DNA of 64,000 nt from an uncultured Kangiella sp. (GTDB taxonomy: Bacteria; Pseudomonadota; Gammaproteobacteria; Enterobacterales; Kangiellaceae), in contig CATNCP010000001.1 of assembly GCA_950096615.1 (NCBI GenBank), positions 107,661 through 171,660 of the forward strand, read 5' to 3'. The notes beneath the pieces are model-generated. The model saw only the letters and a list, made by a program, of their open reading frames with translations. It was not told the DNA's origin and ran no database searches. Below, piece after piece: positions 18,099-27,230 of the stretch. The translations under genes and the position numbers were made by a program. Position 1 is the stretch's first letter, and each line of letters opens with the position of its first letter.

Positions 18099-18317
18099 AT
18101 GGCAAAAGAAGACGTAATTGAGTTAGAAGGTAAGGTTCTTGAAACCCTACCGAACACTATGTTTCGAGTAGAGCTTGAGAATGGTCATATTGTAACTGCA
18201 CACATTTCAGGCAAAATGCGCAAGAACTACATTCGTATTTTAACTGGCGATAAAGTGACCGTTGAAATCAGTCCTTATGATTTATCAAAAGGAAGAATCA
18301 CCTTCCGTGCACGTTAA
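18099..18317 (+). CDS. infA: Translation initiation factor IF-1
   Basis: An S1/OB-fold protein of 72 residues that binds the ribosomal A site during initiation. The sequence is the near-invariant IF-1: [38 protein letters not shown] and the end GRITFRAR. A Shine-Dalgarno sequence (AGGAGAGAG) lies upstream. It follows bpt by about 100 bases and is closed by a strong terminator shared with the convergent clpA. Confidence 0.97.
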   Translation: MAKEDVIELEGKVLETLPNTMFRVELENGHIVTAHISGKMRKNYIRILTGDKVTVEISPYDLSKGRITFRAR

Positions 18318-18373
18318 TTAACAAGATAGCGCTAAGGGTGCTTCTCGTTAATCACCAACAGCGACAGGACACA

Positions 18374-18402
18374 AAAAAGGCGATGCTTATCATCGCCTTT
18401 TT
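18374..18402. terminator. Bidirectional terminator between infA and clpA
   Basis: The arms AAAAAGGCGATG and CATCGCCTTTTT surround the loop CTTAT, a 12-bp stem with A and T tracts on opposite sides. It serves infA rightward. It can also serve clpA leftward, whose stop lies 56 bases away. Confidence 0.85.
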
Positions 18403-18457
18403 CTATTTTCTATTTTCTATGCCTAATATAGTTTCATCTCTGCTAGGGATACCTCAG

Positions 18458-20725
18458 TTAAGTTTCGCTCTGAGTAATACGTTTTCTCAATGGCTCCACA
18501 CGTATATCAAGCTCACCATTTTTAAGGCCAATATACACATCCCCGCCATCAATCAACTCTCCGAATAGAACTTCATTAGCTAGCGGCTTCCTGACCTTGT
18601 CACTAATGAGTCGTGACATAGGACGCGCGCCCATGTTGATGTCATAACCGTGTTTAGCTAACCACTCTCTAGCATCATCATCCACATGCAAGTTCACTTG
18701 CTTTGCATCAAGTTGCCCCTGCACCTCTGTTAAGAATTTATCGACGATGGACAAGATGACTTTCTTGGGTAGTGAATTAAACCATACAGTTGCATCAAGA
18801 CGGTTCCTAAACTCAGGAGAAAACGTCTTATTGATAGCCTCTTCACTGTTGCGTGAAATATCTTGATCTTTAAAGCCAATAGACTGCTTAACCAAGTCCT
18901 GAGCCCCAGCATTACTGGTCATGACCAAAACTACGTTGCGGAAATCAGCCTTGCGACCGTTATTGTCAGTTAAAGTGCCATGATCCATAACCTGCAGTAG
19001 CAAGTTAAAAACATCTGGGTGAGCTTTTTCAATCTCATCCAGCAATACAACCGCATGTGGACTTTTGTTCACTGCTTCAGTGAGCAAACCGCCTTTGTCA
19101 TAGCCGACGTAGCCAGGGGGAGCACCGATAAGTCTTGATACTGTATGACGCTCCATGTACTCAGACATGTCGAAACGTATTAACTCAACGCCCATCGACT
19201 TAGCCAACTGCTTGGTGACTTCCGTTTTACCAACCCCCGTAGGGCCAGCAAAAAGGAAAGAGCCAACAGGTCGGTTTTCTTGTCCTAAGCCAGCTCTAGA
19301 CAACTTGATGGCTTCTGACAGGGTATCAATGGCTTTATCCTGCCCAAAAACAACCATCTTAAGATTACGATCAAGGTTCTTCAGCAACTTCTTATCTGAA
19401 GAAGAGACTGTTTTTTCAGGGATACGAGCAATCTTGGCGATAACATGCTCGATGTCAGTCGACTCAATAACGCTTTTGCGGTTTTCTTCAGACTGAATAC
19501 GCTGACGCGCACCAGCCTCATCGATTACATCAATGGCTTTGTCCGGCAATTGCCGATCGTTGATATATTTTGCAGACAACTCAGCAGCAGTTTTGAGGGC
19601 TGAGTTAGTATATTTTACATTATGGTGTTGCTCATAACGCTCCTTTAAGCCTTCCAAAATCGACACAGTTTCAGAGATGGTCGGCTCATTAATATCGACT
19701 TTTTGGAAACGACGTGCCAAGGCATGATCTTTTTCAAAAATACCCCGATATTCTTGGAATGTTGTCGAACCAATACAACGTAACTCACCATTAGCCAAAA
19801 CAGGCTTAATCAAATTAGAGGCGTCCATGGTGCCGCCTGACGCTGCGCCCGCACCGATAATAGTATGAATTTCATCAATAAATAGAATGGCGTGCGGCTC
19901 TTTCTTTAGCTGTGCTAAAACAGCTTTTAGACGCTTCTCAAAGTCACCGCGATATTTTGTACCAGCTAACAAAACACCTAAGTCTAAAGAGTGAACAATA
20001 GCATCGGCAATAACATCTGGTACTTCGCCATCGACAATTCTTTTTGCCAAACCTTCTGCGATAGCGGTCTTACCAACACCGGCATCACCCACCAAAAGAG
20101 GGTTGTTTTTTCGACGACGACATAATATTTGAACCACTCGCTCAACTTCATGAGTACGACCAATCAAAGGATCGATTTTGCCCTCTTCCGCCATCTTATT
20201 GAGATCGATGGCATACTGATCTAAAGGCTTCGCTTCTGGAGCTTCTTCTGGCTGCACATCATCTTCAATTTCAGACGTTTCAAAATCATCGTCCTCTGGT
20301 GCACCATGAGAAATAAAATTAACCACATCTAGACGTGACACATCTTGCTGAGACAATAAGTATACGGCTTGAGATTCTGGCTCGCTGAACATAGCAACCA
20401 ACACATTAGCTCCACTCACAGACTCTTTACCCGAAGACTGCACATGGAAAACTGCTCGCTGCAATACTCGCTGGAAACCGATGGTAGGCTGGATCTCGTA
20501 GTCTTCATCATCTTCAGAAAACTGTGGAGTGGTTTTGCCTATAAAGTTTTCTAGTTCTTCTCGTAATTTAGATAAATCGACGGAGCAAGCTTTTAACACT
20601 TCAACAGCGTCTTTGTTATCCAAAAGCGCTAACATTAAATGCTCAATCGTTATAAACTCGTGACGGTACTCACGGGCCCGATGGAAAGCTTTGTTGAGTG
20701 ACTGCTCTAATTCTTTATCAAGCAT
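18458..20725 (-). CDS. clpA: ClpA, ATPase subunit of the ClpAP protease
   Basis: Double AAA+ unfoldase that feeds substrates, including ClpS-delivered N-degron proteins, to ClpP. The 755 residues match ClpA. The N-terminal Clp repeat domain is followed by an acidic linker (about 140-175). The first ATPase module has Walker A GDAGVGKT (near 214) and Walker [10 protein letters not shown]. The second has GPTGVGKT (near 497) and [10 protein letters not shown]. The ClpP-docking loop is IGFKDQD, an IGF rather than IGL version. It lies 47 bases downstream of clpS on the same strand, so the adaptor and unfoldase are coexpressed. Confidence 0.97.
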   Translation of the reverse strand: MLDKELEQSLNKAFHRAREYRHEFITIEHLMLALLDNKDAVEVLKACSVDLSKLREELENFIGKTTPQFSEDDEDYEIQPTIGFQRVLQRAVFHVQSSGKESVSGANVLVAMFSEPESQAVYLLSQQDVSRLDVVNFISHGAPEDDDFETSEIEDDVQPEEAPEAKPLDQYAIDLNKMAEEGKIDPLIGRTHEVERVVQILCRRRKNNPLLVGDAGVGKTAIAEGLAKRIVDGEVPDVIADAIVHSLDLGVLLAGTKYRGDFEKRLKAVLAQLKKEPHAILFIDEIHTIIGAGAASGGTMDASNLIKPVLANGELRCIGSTTFQEYRGIFEKDHALARRFQKVDINEPTISETVSILEGLKERYEQHHNVKYTNSALKTAAELSAKYINDRQLPDKAIDVIDEAGARQRIQSEENRKSVIESTDIEHVIAKIARIPEKTVSSSDKKLLKNLDRNLKMVVFGQDKAIDTLSEAIKLSRAGLGQENRPVGSFLFAGPTGVGKTEVTKQLAKSMGVELIRFDMSEYMERHTVSRLIGAPPGYVGYDKGGLLTEAVNKSPHAVVLLDEIEKAHPDVFNLLLQVMDHGTLTDNNGRKADFRNVVLVMTSNAGAQDLVKQSIGFKDQDISRNSEEAINKTFSPEFRNRLDATVWFNSLPKKVILSIVDKFLTEVQGQLDAKQVNLHVDDDAREWLAKHGYDINMGARPMSRLISDKVRKPLANEVLFGELIDGGDVYIGLKNGELDIRVEPLRKRITQSET

Positions 20726-20772
20726 AATAACCTCTTCTTAGAAACCTTATAGGCTTCTCTACCACTATAAGC

Positions 20773-21105
20773 CTATTCGTCTTCAGGTTCCATGACACAC
20801 AGTAATGGGTGCTCGTTTGAACGTGAAAACTCGTTGACTTGAACAACTTTTGTTTCGGCTATATCTGGCGTATAAAGACCACACACGCCCTGCCCTTCAT
20901 TATGTACTTGCAGCATAACGCGAGTTGCTTTCTCTTGATCCATGGAGAAAAACTTGCGCAACACTTCTATAACGAAGTCCATCGGTGTGTAATCGTCGTT
21001 TAAAATCATGACCTTGTACATCGGCGGCTTTTTGAGCTTAGGCTTTGCTTCCGCTACCGCTAATCCATGGTCTTTTTCTTCATCAAAATTGTGGTCGTTA
21101 CTCAT
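20773..21105 (-). CDS. clpS: ClpS, N-degron adaptor for ClpAP
   Basis: A small adaptor that binds N-terminal Leu, Phe, Tyr or Trp and delivers the protein to ClpA. The 110 residues have a flexible charged N-terminal arm (1-25) and the folded core [20 protein letters not shown]. Residues N36 and D37, and H68 in [13 protein letters not shown], correspond to the N-degron pocket. It precedes clpA. The transferases Aat and Bpt, encoded 3-4 kb away on the other strand, create its ligands. Confidence 0.96.
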   Translation of the reverse strand: MSNDHNFDEEKDHGLAVAEAKPKLKKPPMYKVMILNDDYTPMDFVIEVLRKFFSMDQEKATRVMLQVHNEGQGVCGLYTPDIAETKVVQVNEFSRSNEHPLLCVMEPEDE

Positions 21106-21255
21106 AACTAGCTAATTAGGGCCGGTTTATGGCTTTGTTACCTCTATTATGGCTATTAATGAGGGCATTTGAAAGGAGTTCAAGCGACGAAATTTATAAA
21201 ATTACTGGCTACACTTTGTGCAGTTAATTAGCTCGGTTCATAGCAGTATCAAACG

Positions 21256-21759
21256 CTACCCTCCAAAAATGCTCTTCGGGGTTAACAACCACGCCAACTG
21301 ACCTTTGTCACTATCAATATCTGCCCAAGAATCAACTTTAAAATCAATTCGCGCTACGCTCGCGGTAGGAAACTTAACATGTCCGCCCATCGTTAACTCA
21401 GAGACTAATGATGAACAGAGAGGCTCATGTGACACGAGCATAACCCTTTTCTCGTCAGTGTGGATTTTTTGAATCAACTCAATGGTTTCTTCTACACTCG
21501 ATAGGTATAAGTCTCGTGTACTGGTCATGGTGCTCTGCCATTGCCCAAACTCCATGGCTAACAGCGCCGTATCCATCGCTCTCTTAGCGCTTGAGCTAAT
21601 CACGGATTCCGGCGATTGCCCCACCTTTTGCAAGTGTGCGCCCATATTCTTCGACGCCTCGATACCGCGCTCGGCTAAAGGACGCTCATGATCATTCTTA
21701 AACTTTGCTTTCCAGTCAGACTTACCATGACGAAAGATATACAGTTTTTTGCTGCCCAT
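21256..21759 (-). CDS. sixA: Phosphohistidine phosphatase SixA
   Basis: Histidine phosphatase of about 167 residues with the catalytic RHG motif (IFRHGKSDW, H11) and a second histidine in VSHEPLCSSL. SixA dephosphorylates phosphohistidine in phosphotransfer proteins such as ArcB or PTS NPr. The ATG at 21759 is preferred: AGGAAA lies about 7 bases upstream and the protein then begins at the first strand of the fold. The longer frame adds 26 unconserved residues and runs into the divergent gene's region. Confidence 0.88.
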   Translation of the reverse strand: MGSKKLYIFRHGKSDWKAKFKNDHERPLAERGIEASKNMGAHLQKVGQSPESVISSSAKRAMDTALLAMEFGQWQSTMTSTRDLYLSSVEETIELIQKIHTDEKRVMLVSHEPLCSSLVSELTMGGHVKFPTASVARIDFKVDSWADIDSDKGQLAWLLTPKSIFGG

Positions 21760-21961
21760 AAGTATTTCCTGTTGCGCTTGAGTTTCAAGCCTTGTGACAT
21801 TTAGGCAGATAATAGTTGGTCGGCAATAACCTCCCATGACATTAATGCGACACTTTTATGACCTGTTACGCTCTGTTACAACAATCTTTGCAAAAATATT
21901 TACAGCTAGAACCATTAGATTACAATACTGCCAGTTATTGTTTATTGATGTAGGACTTACC

Positions 21962-22483
21962 ATGAAAAAAGTGGAACACGCTTTCGAAACTGGGATTTTT
22001 AGTAGCCGCTGGATATTGGCTCCTTTCTTTGTAGGACTCATTCTCTCCATAGTCGTGTTACTTGGGGGCTTTTCTAAAGAACTATGGCACTTGATAACGC
22101 ACTTAGGCTCTTTGACCGAAACCGAGACGATTTTAGGGATTCTAGCTTTAGTTGATATGACCTTGCTGGCTAACTTACTCATCATCATTATTTTTAGTGG
22201 GTATGAGAGCTTTGTTTCAAAAATTGACGTGGCGGATCATGAAGATAAGCCAGGCTGGATGGGTAAAGTTGGCTTTTCGACGTTAAAAGTAAAACTTATT
22301 AGCTCTATCGTAGCGATTTCAGGTATTGATTTACTCAGAACCTATATGCAGCTTGATAACGACGGCACCATCAGTTTAGAAATCGTAAAGTGGAAACTAT
22401 TAATCCACGGTGTTTTTGTAATCTCTGGACTATTGTTTGCGGTTATGGACTATTTAACGTCTAAAAGCGGTAATAACCATTAA
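21962..22483 (+). CDS. yqhA: YqhA family (UPF0114) inner membrane protein
   Basis: A membrane protein of 173 residues from the ATG at 21962, which has AGGA just upstream. Its N-terminus (EHAFETGIFSSRWILAPFFVGL) aligns with Escherichia coli YqhA, and the longer frame from 21836 has no family counterpart. Three to four hydrophobic segments are visible (about 17-37, 60-80, 110-125 and 145-165), plus the family stretches LVDMTLLANLL, FSGYESFVS and SSIVAISGIDLLR. The molecular function is unknown. It is divergent from sixA. Confidence 0.85.
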   Translation: MKKVEHAFETGIFSSRWILAPFFVGLILSIVVLLGGFSKELWHLITHLGSLTETETILGILALVDMTLLANLLIIIIFSGYESFVSKIDVADHEDKPGWMGKVGFSTLKVKLISSIVAISGIDLLRTYMQLDNDGTISLEIVKWKLLIHGVFVISGLLFAVMDYLTSKSGNNH

Positions 22484-22528
22484 TCCTGATCGGTAAGAGA
22501 ACATAACCATTAAGAAAGCATCGATCAA

Positions 22529-22555
22529 AAAAAGCCCCGAAAATCGGGGCTTTTT
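22529..22555. terminator. Bidirectional terminator between the YqhA and YegP genes
   Basis: AAAAAGCCCCGA and TCGGGGCTTTTT enclose a three-A loop. It lies between the convergent stop codons at 22483 and 22569. Confidence 0.88.
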
Positions 22556-22568
22556 ATTGGAGAAAGAA

Positions 22569-22898
22569 TTATTCTTCCACAACTTTCGCGTCAGGAGCGT
22601 TTCGCGCAACTGAGCTGATACCGTTGTTGCGACCGCTTTCTGATTTATACATTTGGCTTTTACCAATCTGCTGACCGTTTGAAGCATTCAGACCAAAGTA
22701 GAAACGACCGTCTTTAGCCGTTTTCTTTTCAAATCGACCATCATCTTGTGAATTCTTGCGCACTGACTCAATGCCATTCTCACAAGCCGACTGTGAAGAA
22801 TAACCCTGACTTTGCAAGATTACTTCACCATTACCCGCTTTTAGTACGAAATAGCTTTTACCATCATTACCCTTTGAGATTACGAATTTTCCCGCCAT
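22569..22898 (-). CDS. yegP: YegP-like protein with tandem DUF1508 repeats
   Basis: A soluble protein of 109 residues made of two copies of the DUF1508 repeat. Repeat one spans about 3-50 (FVISKGNDGKSYFVLKAGNGEVILQSQGY...ACENGIESVRKN). Repeat two spans about 54-102 (FEKKTAKDGRFYFGLNASNGQQIGKSQMY...GRNNGISSVARN). The duplication is obvious by eye and equals the architecture of YegP. Its function is not established. TAATAATAATGG precedes the start, with GAGG about 8 bases upstream. Confidence 0.88.
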   Translation of the reverse strand: MAGKFVISKGNDGKSYFVLKAGNGEVILQSQGYSSQSACENGIESVRKNSQDDGRFEKKTAKDGRFYFGLNASNGQQIGKSQMYKSESGRNNGISSVARNAPDAKVVEE

Positions 22899-23088
22899 TA
22901 TTATTACCTCATTTTGTTTATACGACTGAGTGTGTTCAGTCTCCTGCCTTTAAATACTCACTTATTTAACCAAAAAATTCAAGCATATAGCGTCACATTT
23001 AACAGTTCCTAAACATTTGAGGCTATCAAAACCCAAAAGCTTCTAGCATAATCGGATAACCATGACTTATTGATCAGCCGTCTACATA

Positions 23089-23553
23089 ATGAAAAAAACC
23101 AAAACTAGCGCCCTTTCTACCATTATCCTTATCCTACTCGCGGTAGCCTATTTCTACCTTGAAAGCACTAATGATAGTACTGTTCCAAGTCCTTCCAGGG
23201 AAATGCCCGCCTCAAGCACAGCGCACACTACCGTGCATGACTATTTTGAGCAGCGAGCTTCTGGGAAGATGGTTAGTATTACCGCCAAGGTAAAACGTTT
23301 GCTCAGCGATGATACGCACAAGCCGCGCCATCAAAGGTTTATTATAAAACTCGATACCGGCATAACCGTTTTGATTGCTCACAACATTGATCTAGCACCA
23401 AGAGTCAGCGACTTACAGGAAGGTGATGAGGTTACGATTACAGGGCAATACGAATGGAATGAGCGTGGCGGTGTGATTCATTGGACCCATCACGACCCTA
23501 AAAAGCGTCGTGATGGAGGCCACATTGAACATAAAGGATTTGTTTACCAATAA
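23089..23553 (+). CDS. DUF3465 family protein, membrane-anchored or exported
   Basis: A protein of 154 residues with an N-terminal hydrophobic segment (about 9-25) acting as a signal anchor. The rest resembles DUF3465: DDTHKPRHQRFIIKLDTG, LIAHNIDLAPRV, GDEVTITGQYEWN and GGVIHWTHHDPKKRRDGGHIEHKG. The OB-like pattern of short strands and the HQRF...AHNIDLAPR signature are highly conserved in this family, which has no known function. It is convergent with the AhpD-like gene, with 5 bases between the stop codons. Confidence 0.82.
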   Translation: MKKTKTSALSTIILILLAVAYFYLESTNDSTVPSPSREMPASSTAHTTVHDYFEQRASGKMVSITAKVKRLLSDDTHKPRHQRFIIKLDTGITVLIAHNIDLAPRVSDLQEGDEVTITGQYEWNERGGVIHWTHHDPKKRRDGGHIEHKGFVYQ

Positions 23554-23558
23554 AAGGT

Positions 23559-24149
23559 TTACTTGTGACGCTTGCCATCCCAACCACCTTGAGACAATAA
23601 TTTTTCACCAACTGACGTGGGCACATCTTCCAGCTCTGTGGCCATTGAGTCGTTCCAGCGATTGAGAAAACCATACAGACAAATAGCACCAAGGATTTCT
23701 ACGATCTGATCTTCAGACCAATGCTGCTTCATGCGATCCATTAAAGGCTGATCAACACCATTCGGTACTGAACCGGCAGCTAAGGCATAATCCAGCGCCA
23801 CTCGCTCAGCCTCAGAATACAGATCGCTAGTCTGATATTCCCAAATAGCTTCTAGCTTTTCGTCAGCAATACCATGAATTTTAGCGGCTACCAGGGAATG
23901 AGCTTCACAATATTGACAACCAGCAGCACGACTAGCGAAGTGAGCCAATAAGCGCTTAAAACCCAAGTCTACGTCACCATCTGGTGACATCACTGCTTTT
24001 GTTAATACGCCGAACCCTTTCACTATCTCAGGTCGACGCTGCATCGTCAGTAAACTATTGGGAACAAACCCAAGGATTTCTTCAAAAATCGCAAAATCAT
24101 CAGCTAATTCAGGATGTAAGTTTTTATCAAGTGGGTCTAAAAAAGCCAT
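23559..24149 (-). CDS. AhpD-like / carboxymuconolactone decarboxylase family protein
   Basis: An all-helical protein of 196 residues with the AhpD-type active site C78-x2-C81-x2-H84 (AAGCQYCEAHS). Such proteins act as alkylhydroperoxidases or as peroxidase-related antioxidant proteins. The neighbouring text (RRPEIVKGFGVLTKAVM and QIVEILGAICLYGFLNRWNDSM) fits the peroxidase-related subgroup. It starts 18 bases after the M16 peptidase stop, so it is probably the second gene of that leftward unit. Confidence 0.82.
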   Translation of the reverse strand: MAFLDPLDKNLHPELADDFAIFEEILGFVPNSLLTMQRRPEIVKGFGVLTKAVMSPDGDVDLGFKRLLAHFASRAAGCQYCEAHSLVAAKIHGIADEKLEAIWEYQTSDLYSEAERVALDYALAAGSVPNGVDQPLMDRMKQHWSEDQIVEILGAICLYGFLNRWNDSMATELEDVPTSVGEKLLSQGGWDGKRHK

Positions 24150-24167
24150 ACTATCTTCTTCCTTATA

Positions 24168-27062
24168 TTATTTACTTATTTCATTACCATTAATATCGAG
24201 CTGAATTAAACTACCAAACTCCAACTCTTTCAGGCGTTCCAGTTGTGTTTCTGCGTCTCCAACCACAAGATAATCCATCTGCTTCGGATGCATATACTGG
24301 TTAATCGTACTTTTAAAATCCTCAAGGGTGAGGCTGGCTAGTTCTTCCTGCTCCTTCTCTAAATAATTCAGTGGTAAATCAAAGCGGCTAATGTCTTCAA
24401 GCATACCTAGCAAACTGCCCAAGGTTTCAAACTCACGAGTTTGTCGCTTAATCACAATATTCTTAGTCGTGTCGAAATCCTCTTGAGTAAAAGTATCTTC
24501 ATACTGCTCAAATTCATTAGACAATAGATCAAGAGACTCTTTAGTCACATTAGCTCTAACACTGGTTTGAGCCATTAAAGCACTCATAGACTCACGACGA
24601 GATACGTAACTATAAGCACCGTAGGTATAGCCCTTTTGGATACGCAGTAGCTGGAATAAGCGAGCACTGGAGCCGCCACCCAAACGATCATTGGCGTAAA
24701 CTAAGTTGTTATAATCCCCATCTGCGCCAGGAAATGTTAACTGGCCAGCCATAATCACCGACTGCTTAGCATCTGGCACATCAATAAAGTACAAATCTGG
24801 GTTATTATCCGTCGCTTTTACCTGATACTGAGGCCATGTCACATCCTTCGCTTCCCAAGCAGACTCCAACTGCTGTAAAGAATTGATAACGGTTTGTTGC
24901 TCAATGTCGCCAGCAACATGGAATGCGGCTAAGTTTGGCGAGATATTCTCGTAGTAATAATTTTTAACATCGTCCAGAGTTATAGCCGAAACGGTTTCAA
25001 GAGTTCCGCTAGTCGGCACACCAAGTATGTGGCCCTCACCATACAGTAGCTTTTTACTCACTCGTGAAGCGATGGCCTGGGCATCACCTTCTTGCTGCTT
25101 CAAGCCAGTAAGAAGACGCTTTTTAATGCGATCAAACTCTTCGCGATCAAAGCGTGGTTCTAATAAAATTTCTTCCACTAGCGACAAAGTTTCAGCGTAA
25201 TTACGCTTAAGGCTATTGGCGGTGATAACAATATCTTCATCACCAGCATCTATTGAAATACCAGCGCCTAATAAGCCAATTGCATCTTCCAGCTCTTCCG
25301 GTGTTTTGTTCTTCGTGCCTTCCATCATCAATTCAGAAAGGATGTATGCCACACCTGACTTCTCAGGCTTGTCTAAATAATGGCCCCCTTCTATACGTAA
25401 CGCAAACTGCACCAAAGGAAGCTCATTGTGCTCAACGCCTAACACTCTCATGCCATTATTTAAGGTTTCATCCCAAACTTGTGGCGGTGTTAATAGTGGT
25501 GTCTTGCCCAATGGTGGCTCATTACGCGGAAAGCTGGTTTCTGTGCGAGGAAAGTCCTCATTCTCATTAAGCACAATCTCTTTTTCAGCACCTTGAACAA
25601 TCTTCTCTTCCACCACTCCTGCGTCTTTTGCGCCTTCTACGGCAAGTTCTAGCTGCCCTTTTGGTACAAAGCTGGTCATCACATAGTGCTTATCATTAAT
25701 GTATTTATTATAGGCATCAATAACGTCTTGCTTGGTTACAGCTTTAATGGCTTCAATATCTTTTTGCAAAAAGTCTGGGGAACCTGCGTATTCATTGTAC
25801 GAAGCTAAGTTAAAAGCTTTATTCAGAACACTCGAAATACCGTTATAAAACTGAGTTTCCTGACGTGCTTTTATTTGCTCTAAGTCTTTCTCAGAGAAAC
25901 CGTCTTTCTCAAACTTAGCTAAGGACTCGCTAATCGCAGCCTTTACTTGATCTAAGTCGGTTCCTGCATTTGCTCTAACGCGAATAGTAAACTCACCAGC
26001 AATTTCACGAGAACTATTATAAGCGCTTGCGCCTGGAGCGAGTTTCTTCTTTTCGACAATAACTTTGTACAACGGCGCTCGCTTGCCTTGCGATAGAATT
26101 TCTCCGAGCGCGTCCAAGGCATATGAATCTTTATGATATTGTTCAACCGTTGGGAACGTCAGGCGAATTTCAGGCAATTTGGCAAAATTATCTTCATGCG
26201 ATAACGATATAGTTTTGTCCAAACTAACTGGCCGGGGATCCATGCTGCCGACAGGCTGTCCTTCAGCAATCTCACCAAACCACTTCTCTACTAACGCTTT
26301 CGTTTCCTTGATATCAATATCACCAGCAATGACTAAAGTGGCGTTATTCGGCCCATAGTACTTGGCATAAAACTTCTTAACATCTTCTAAGGTAGCGTTT
26401 TGCAAATCCTCCAAACTGCCGATTACTGACCAGTTATAGGGATGATCTTCTGGGTATAGATGACTCGAAATGACTCCGCCTGTATGCCCATAAGGTCGGT
26501 TATCAACACGCTGGCGCTTTTCGTTCTTAACCACTTGCTTCTCACGCTCTAAAGCATCCTTGGTTACGGTGTTAATCATGTAACCCATGCGATCTGAGTC
26601 AATCCACAATAATTTCTCGAAAGCGTCTTTCGGCACGACTTCATAATAAATAGTGCCATCATTCCATGTGCCGCCGTTTCGAGTACCGCCAAGCTCACCA
26701 ATCATTTTCCGGTTGGCTCCTAAAGGAACATTTTCGGAATTATTAAACGCCATATGTTCAAAAAAGTGTGCAAAGCCCGTTTTTCCCGGTTCTTCACGAC
26801 TTGAGCCTACATGAAATATCGTCGCTAGTGCGACAATCGGATCTGACTTATCTTGGTGCAATATCACTTTCAGACCATTGTCTAACGTGTATTTCTCGTA
26901 TGGAATTGAAAAGCTTGATGACTCTGAAGCCTGGCTCTCTTGTGCGTTGTTTGAAGCCTTATATGAAGCACTGTTTGAAGTCTTGCTACTTTGACAGCCA
27001 TTCAATAAAAACACACTTGAAACAACCGCAGCGATGAGTGCTTTCGAGTATTTATTATTCAT
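24168..27062 (-). CDS. M16 family zinc peptidase lipoprotein (pitrilysin-like)
   Basis: A 964-residue envelope lipoprotein. The signal ends in the lipobox LLNGC (C23), followed by a Ser/Ala-rich linker to about 50. The first M16 domain has the inverted zinc motif H99-F-F-E-H103 (GFAHFFEHMAFNN) and the distal glutamate in LEREKQVVKNE. The C-terminal half is a second M16-type module lacking HxxEH, which is typical since it completes the chamber. It probably degrades short peptides in the periplasm. The AhpD-like gene follows, and the M1 peptidase gene lies upstream behind a terminator. Confidence 0.9.
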   Translation of the reverse strand: MNNKYSKALIAAVVSSVFLLNGCQSSKTSNSASYKASNNAQESQASESSSFSIPYEKYTLDNGLKVILHQDKSDPIVALATIFHVGSSREEPGKTGFAHFFEHMAFNNSENVPLGANRKMIGELGGTRNGGTWNDGTIYYEVVPKDAFEKLLWIDSDRMGYMINTVTKDALEREKQVVKNEKRQRVDNRPYGHTGGVISSHLYPEDHPYNWSVIGSLEDLQNATLEDVKKFYAKYYGPNNATLVIAGDIDIKETKALVEKWFGEIAEGQPVGSMDPRPVSLDKTISLSHEDNFAKLPEIRLTFPTVEQYHKDSYALDALGEILSQGKRAPLYKVIVEKKKLAPGASAYNSSREIAGEFTIRVRANAGTDLDQVKAAISESLAKFEKDGFSEKDLEQIKARQETQFYNGISSVLNKAFNLASYNEYAGSPDFLQKDIEAIKAVTKQDVIDAYNKYINDKHYVMTSFVPKGQLELAVEGAKDAGVVEEKIVQGAEKEIVLNENEDFPRTETSFPRNEPPLGKTPLLTPPQVWDETLNNGMRVLGVEHNELPLVQFALRIEGGHYLDKPEKSGVAYILSELMMEGTKNKTPEELEDAIGLLGAGISIDAGDEDIVITANSLKRNYAETLSLVEEILLEPRFDREEFDRIKKRLLTGLKQQEGDAQAIASRVSKKLLYGEGHILGVPTSGTLETVSAITLDDVKNYYYENISPNLAAFHVAGDIEQQTVINSLQQLESAWEAKDVTWPQYQVKATDNNPDLYFIDVPDAKQSVIMAGQLTFPGADGDYNNLVYANDRLGGGSSARLFQLLRIQKGYTYGAYSYVSRRESMSALMAQTSVRANVTKESLDLLSNEFEQYEDTFTQEDFDTTKNIVIKRQTREFETLGSLLGMLEDISRFDLPLNYLEKEQEELASLTLEDFKSTINQYMHPKQMDYLVVGDAETQLERLKELEFGSLIQLDINGNEISK

Positions 27063-27189
27063 GGTGATTCCCTTTGGTCATTATTGCTAATGCTATAATA
27101 CTAATCATTAGCTATGAATAGGCAAGTGATTTACATCAGTTGTTACAAATTGTCCGTGCCAGTATTGACGAAAACACTGAGGCATAAAA

Positions 27190-27213
27190 AAAGGCTTTCC
27201 GGAGAAAGCCTTT
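27190..27213 (-). terminator. Terminator after the M1 peptidase gene
   Basis: AAAGGCTTTC and GAAAGCCTTT form a stem with the tetraloop CGGA. Read leftward it runs into seven Ts. It sits 17 bases after the peptidase stop and insulates the M16 gene. Confidence 0.85.
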
Positions 27214-27230
27214 CAACTAACGGTGTTAGT

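Noticed and set aside
18338..18568. 76-codon frame after infA
   Set aside because: It runs through the infA/clpA terminator and into the end of clpA on the other strand.
21836..21961. N-terminal extension of the YqhA-like gene
   Set aside because: The family start aligns with the ATG at 21962, which also has a ribosome binding site. The extension looks like divergent promoter DNA.
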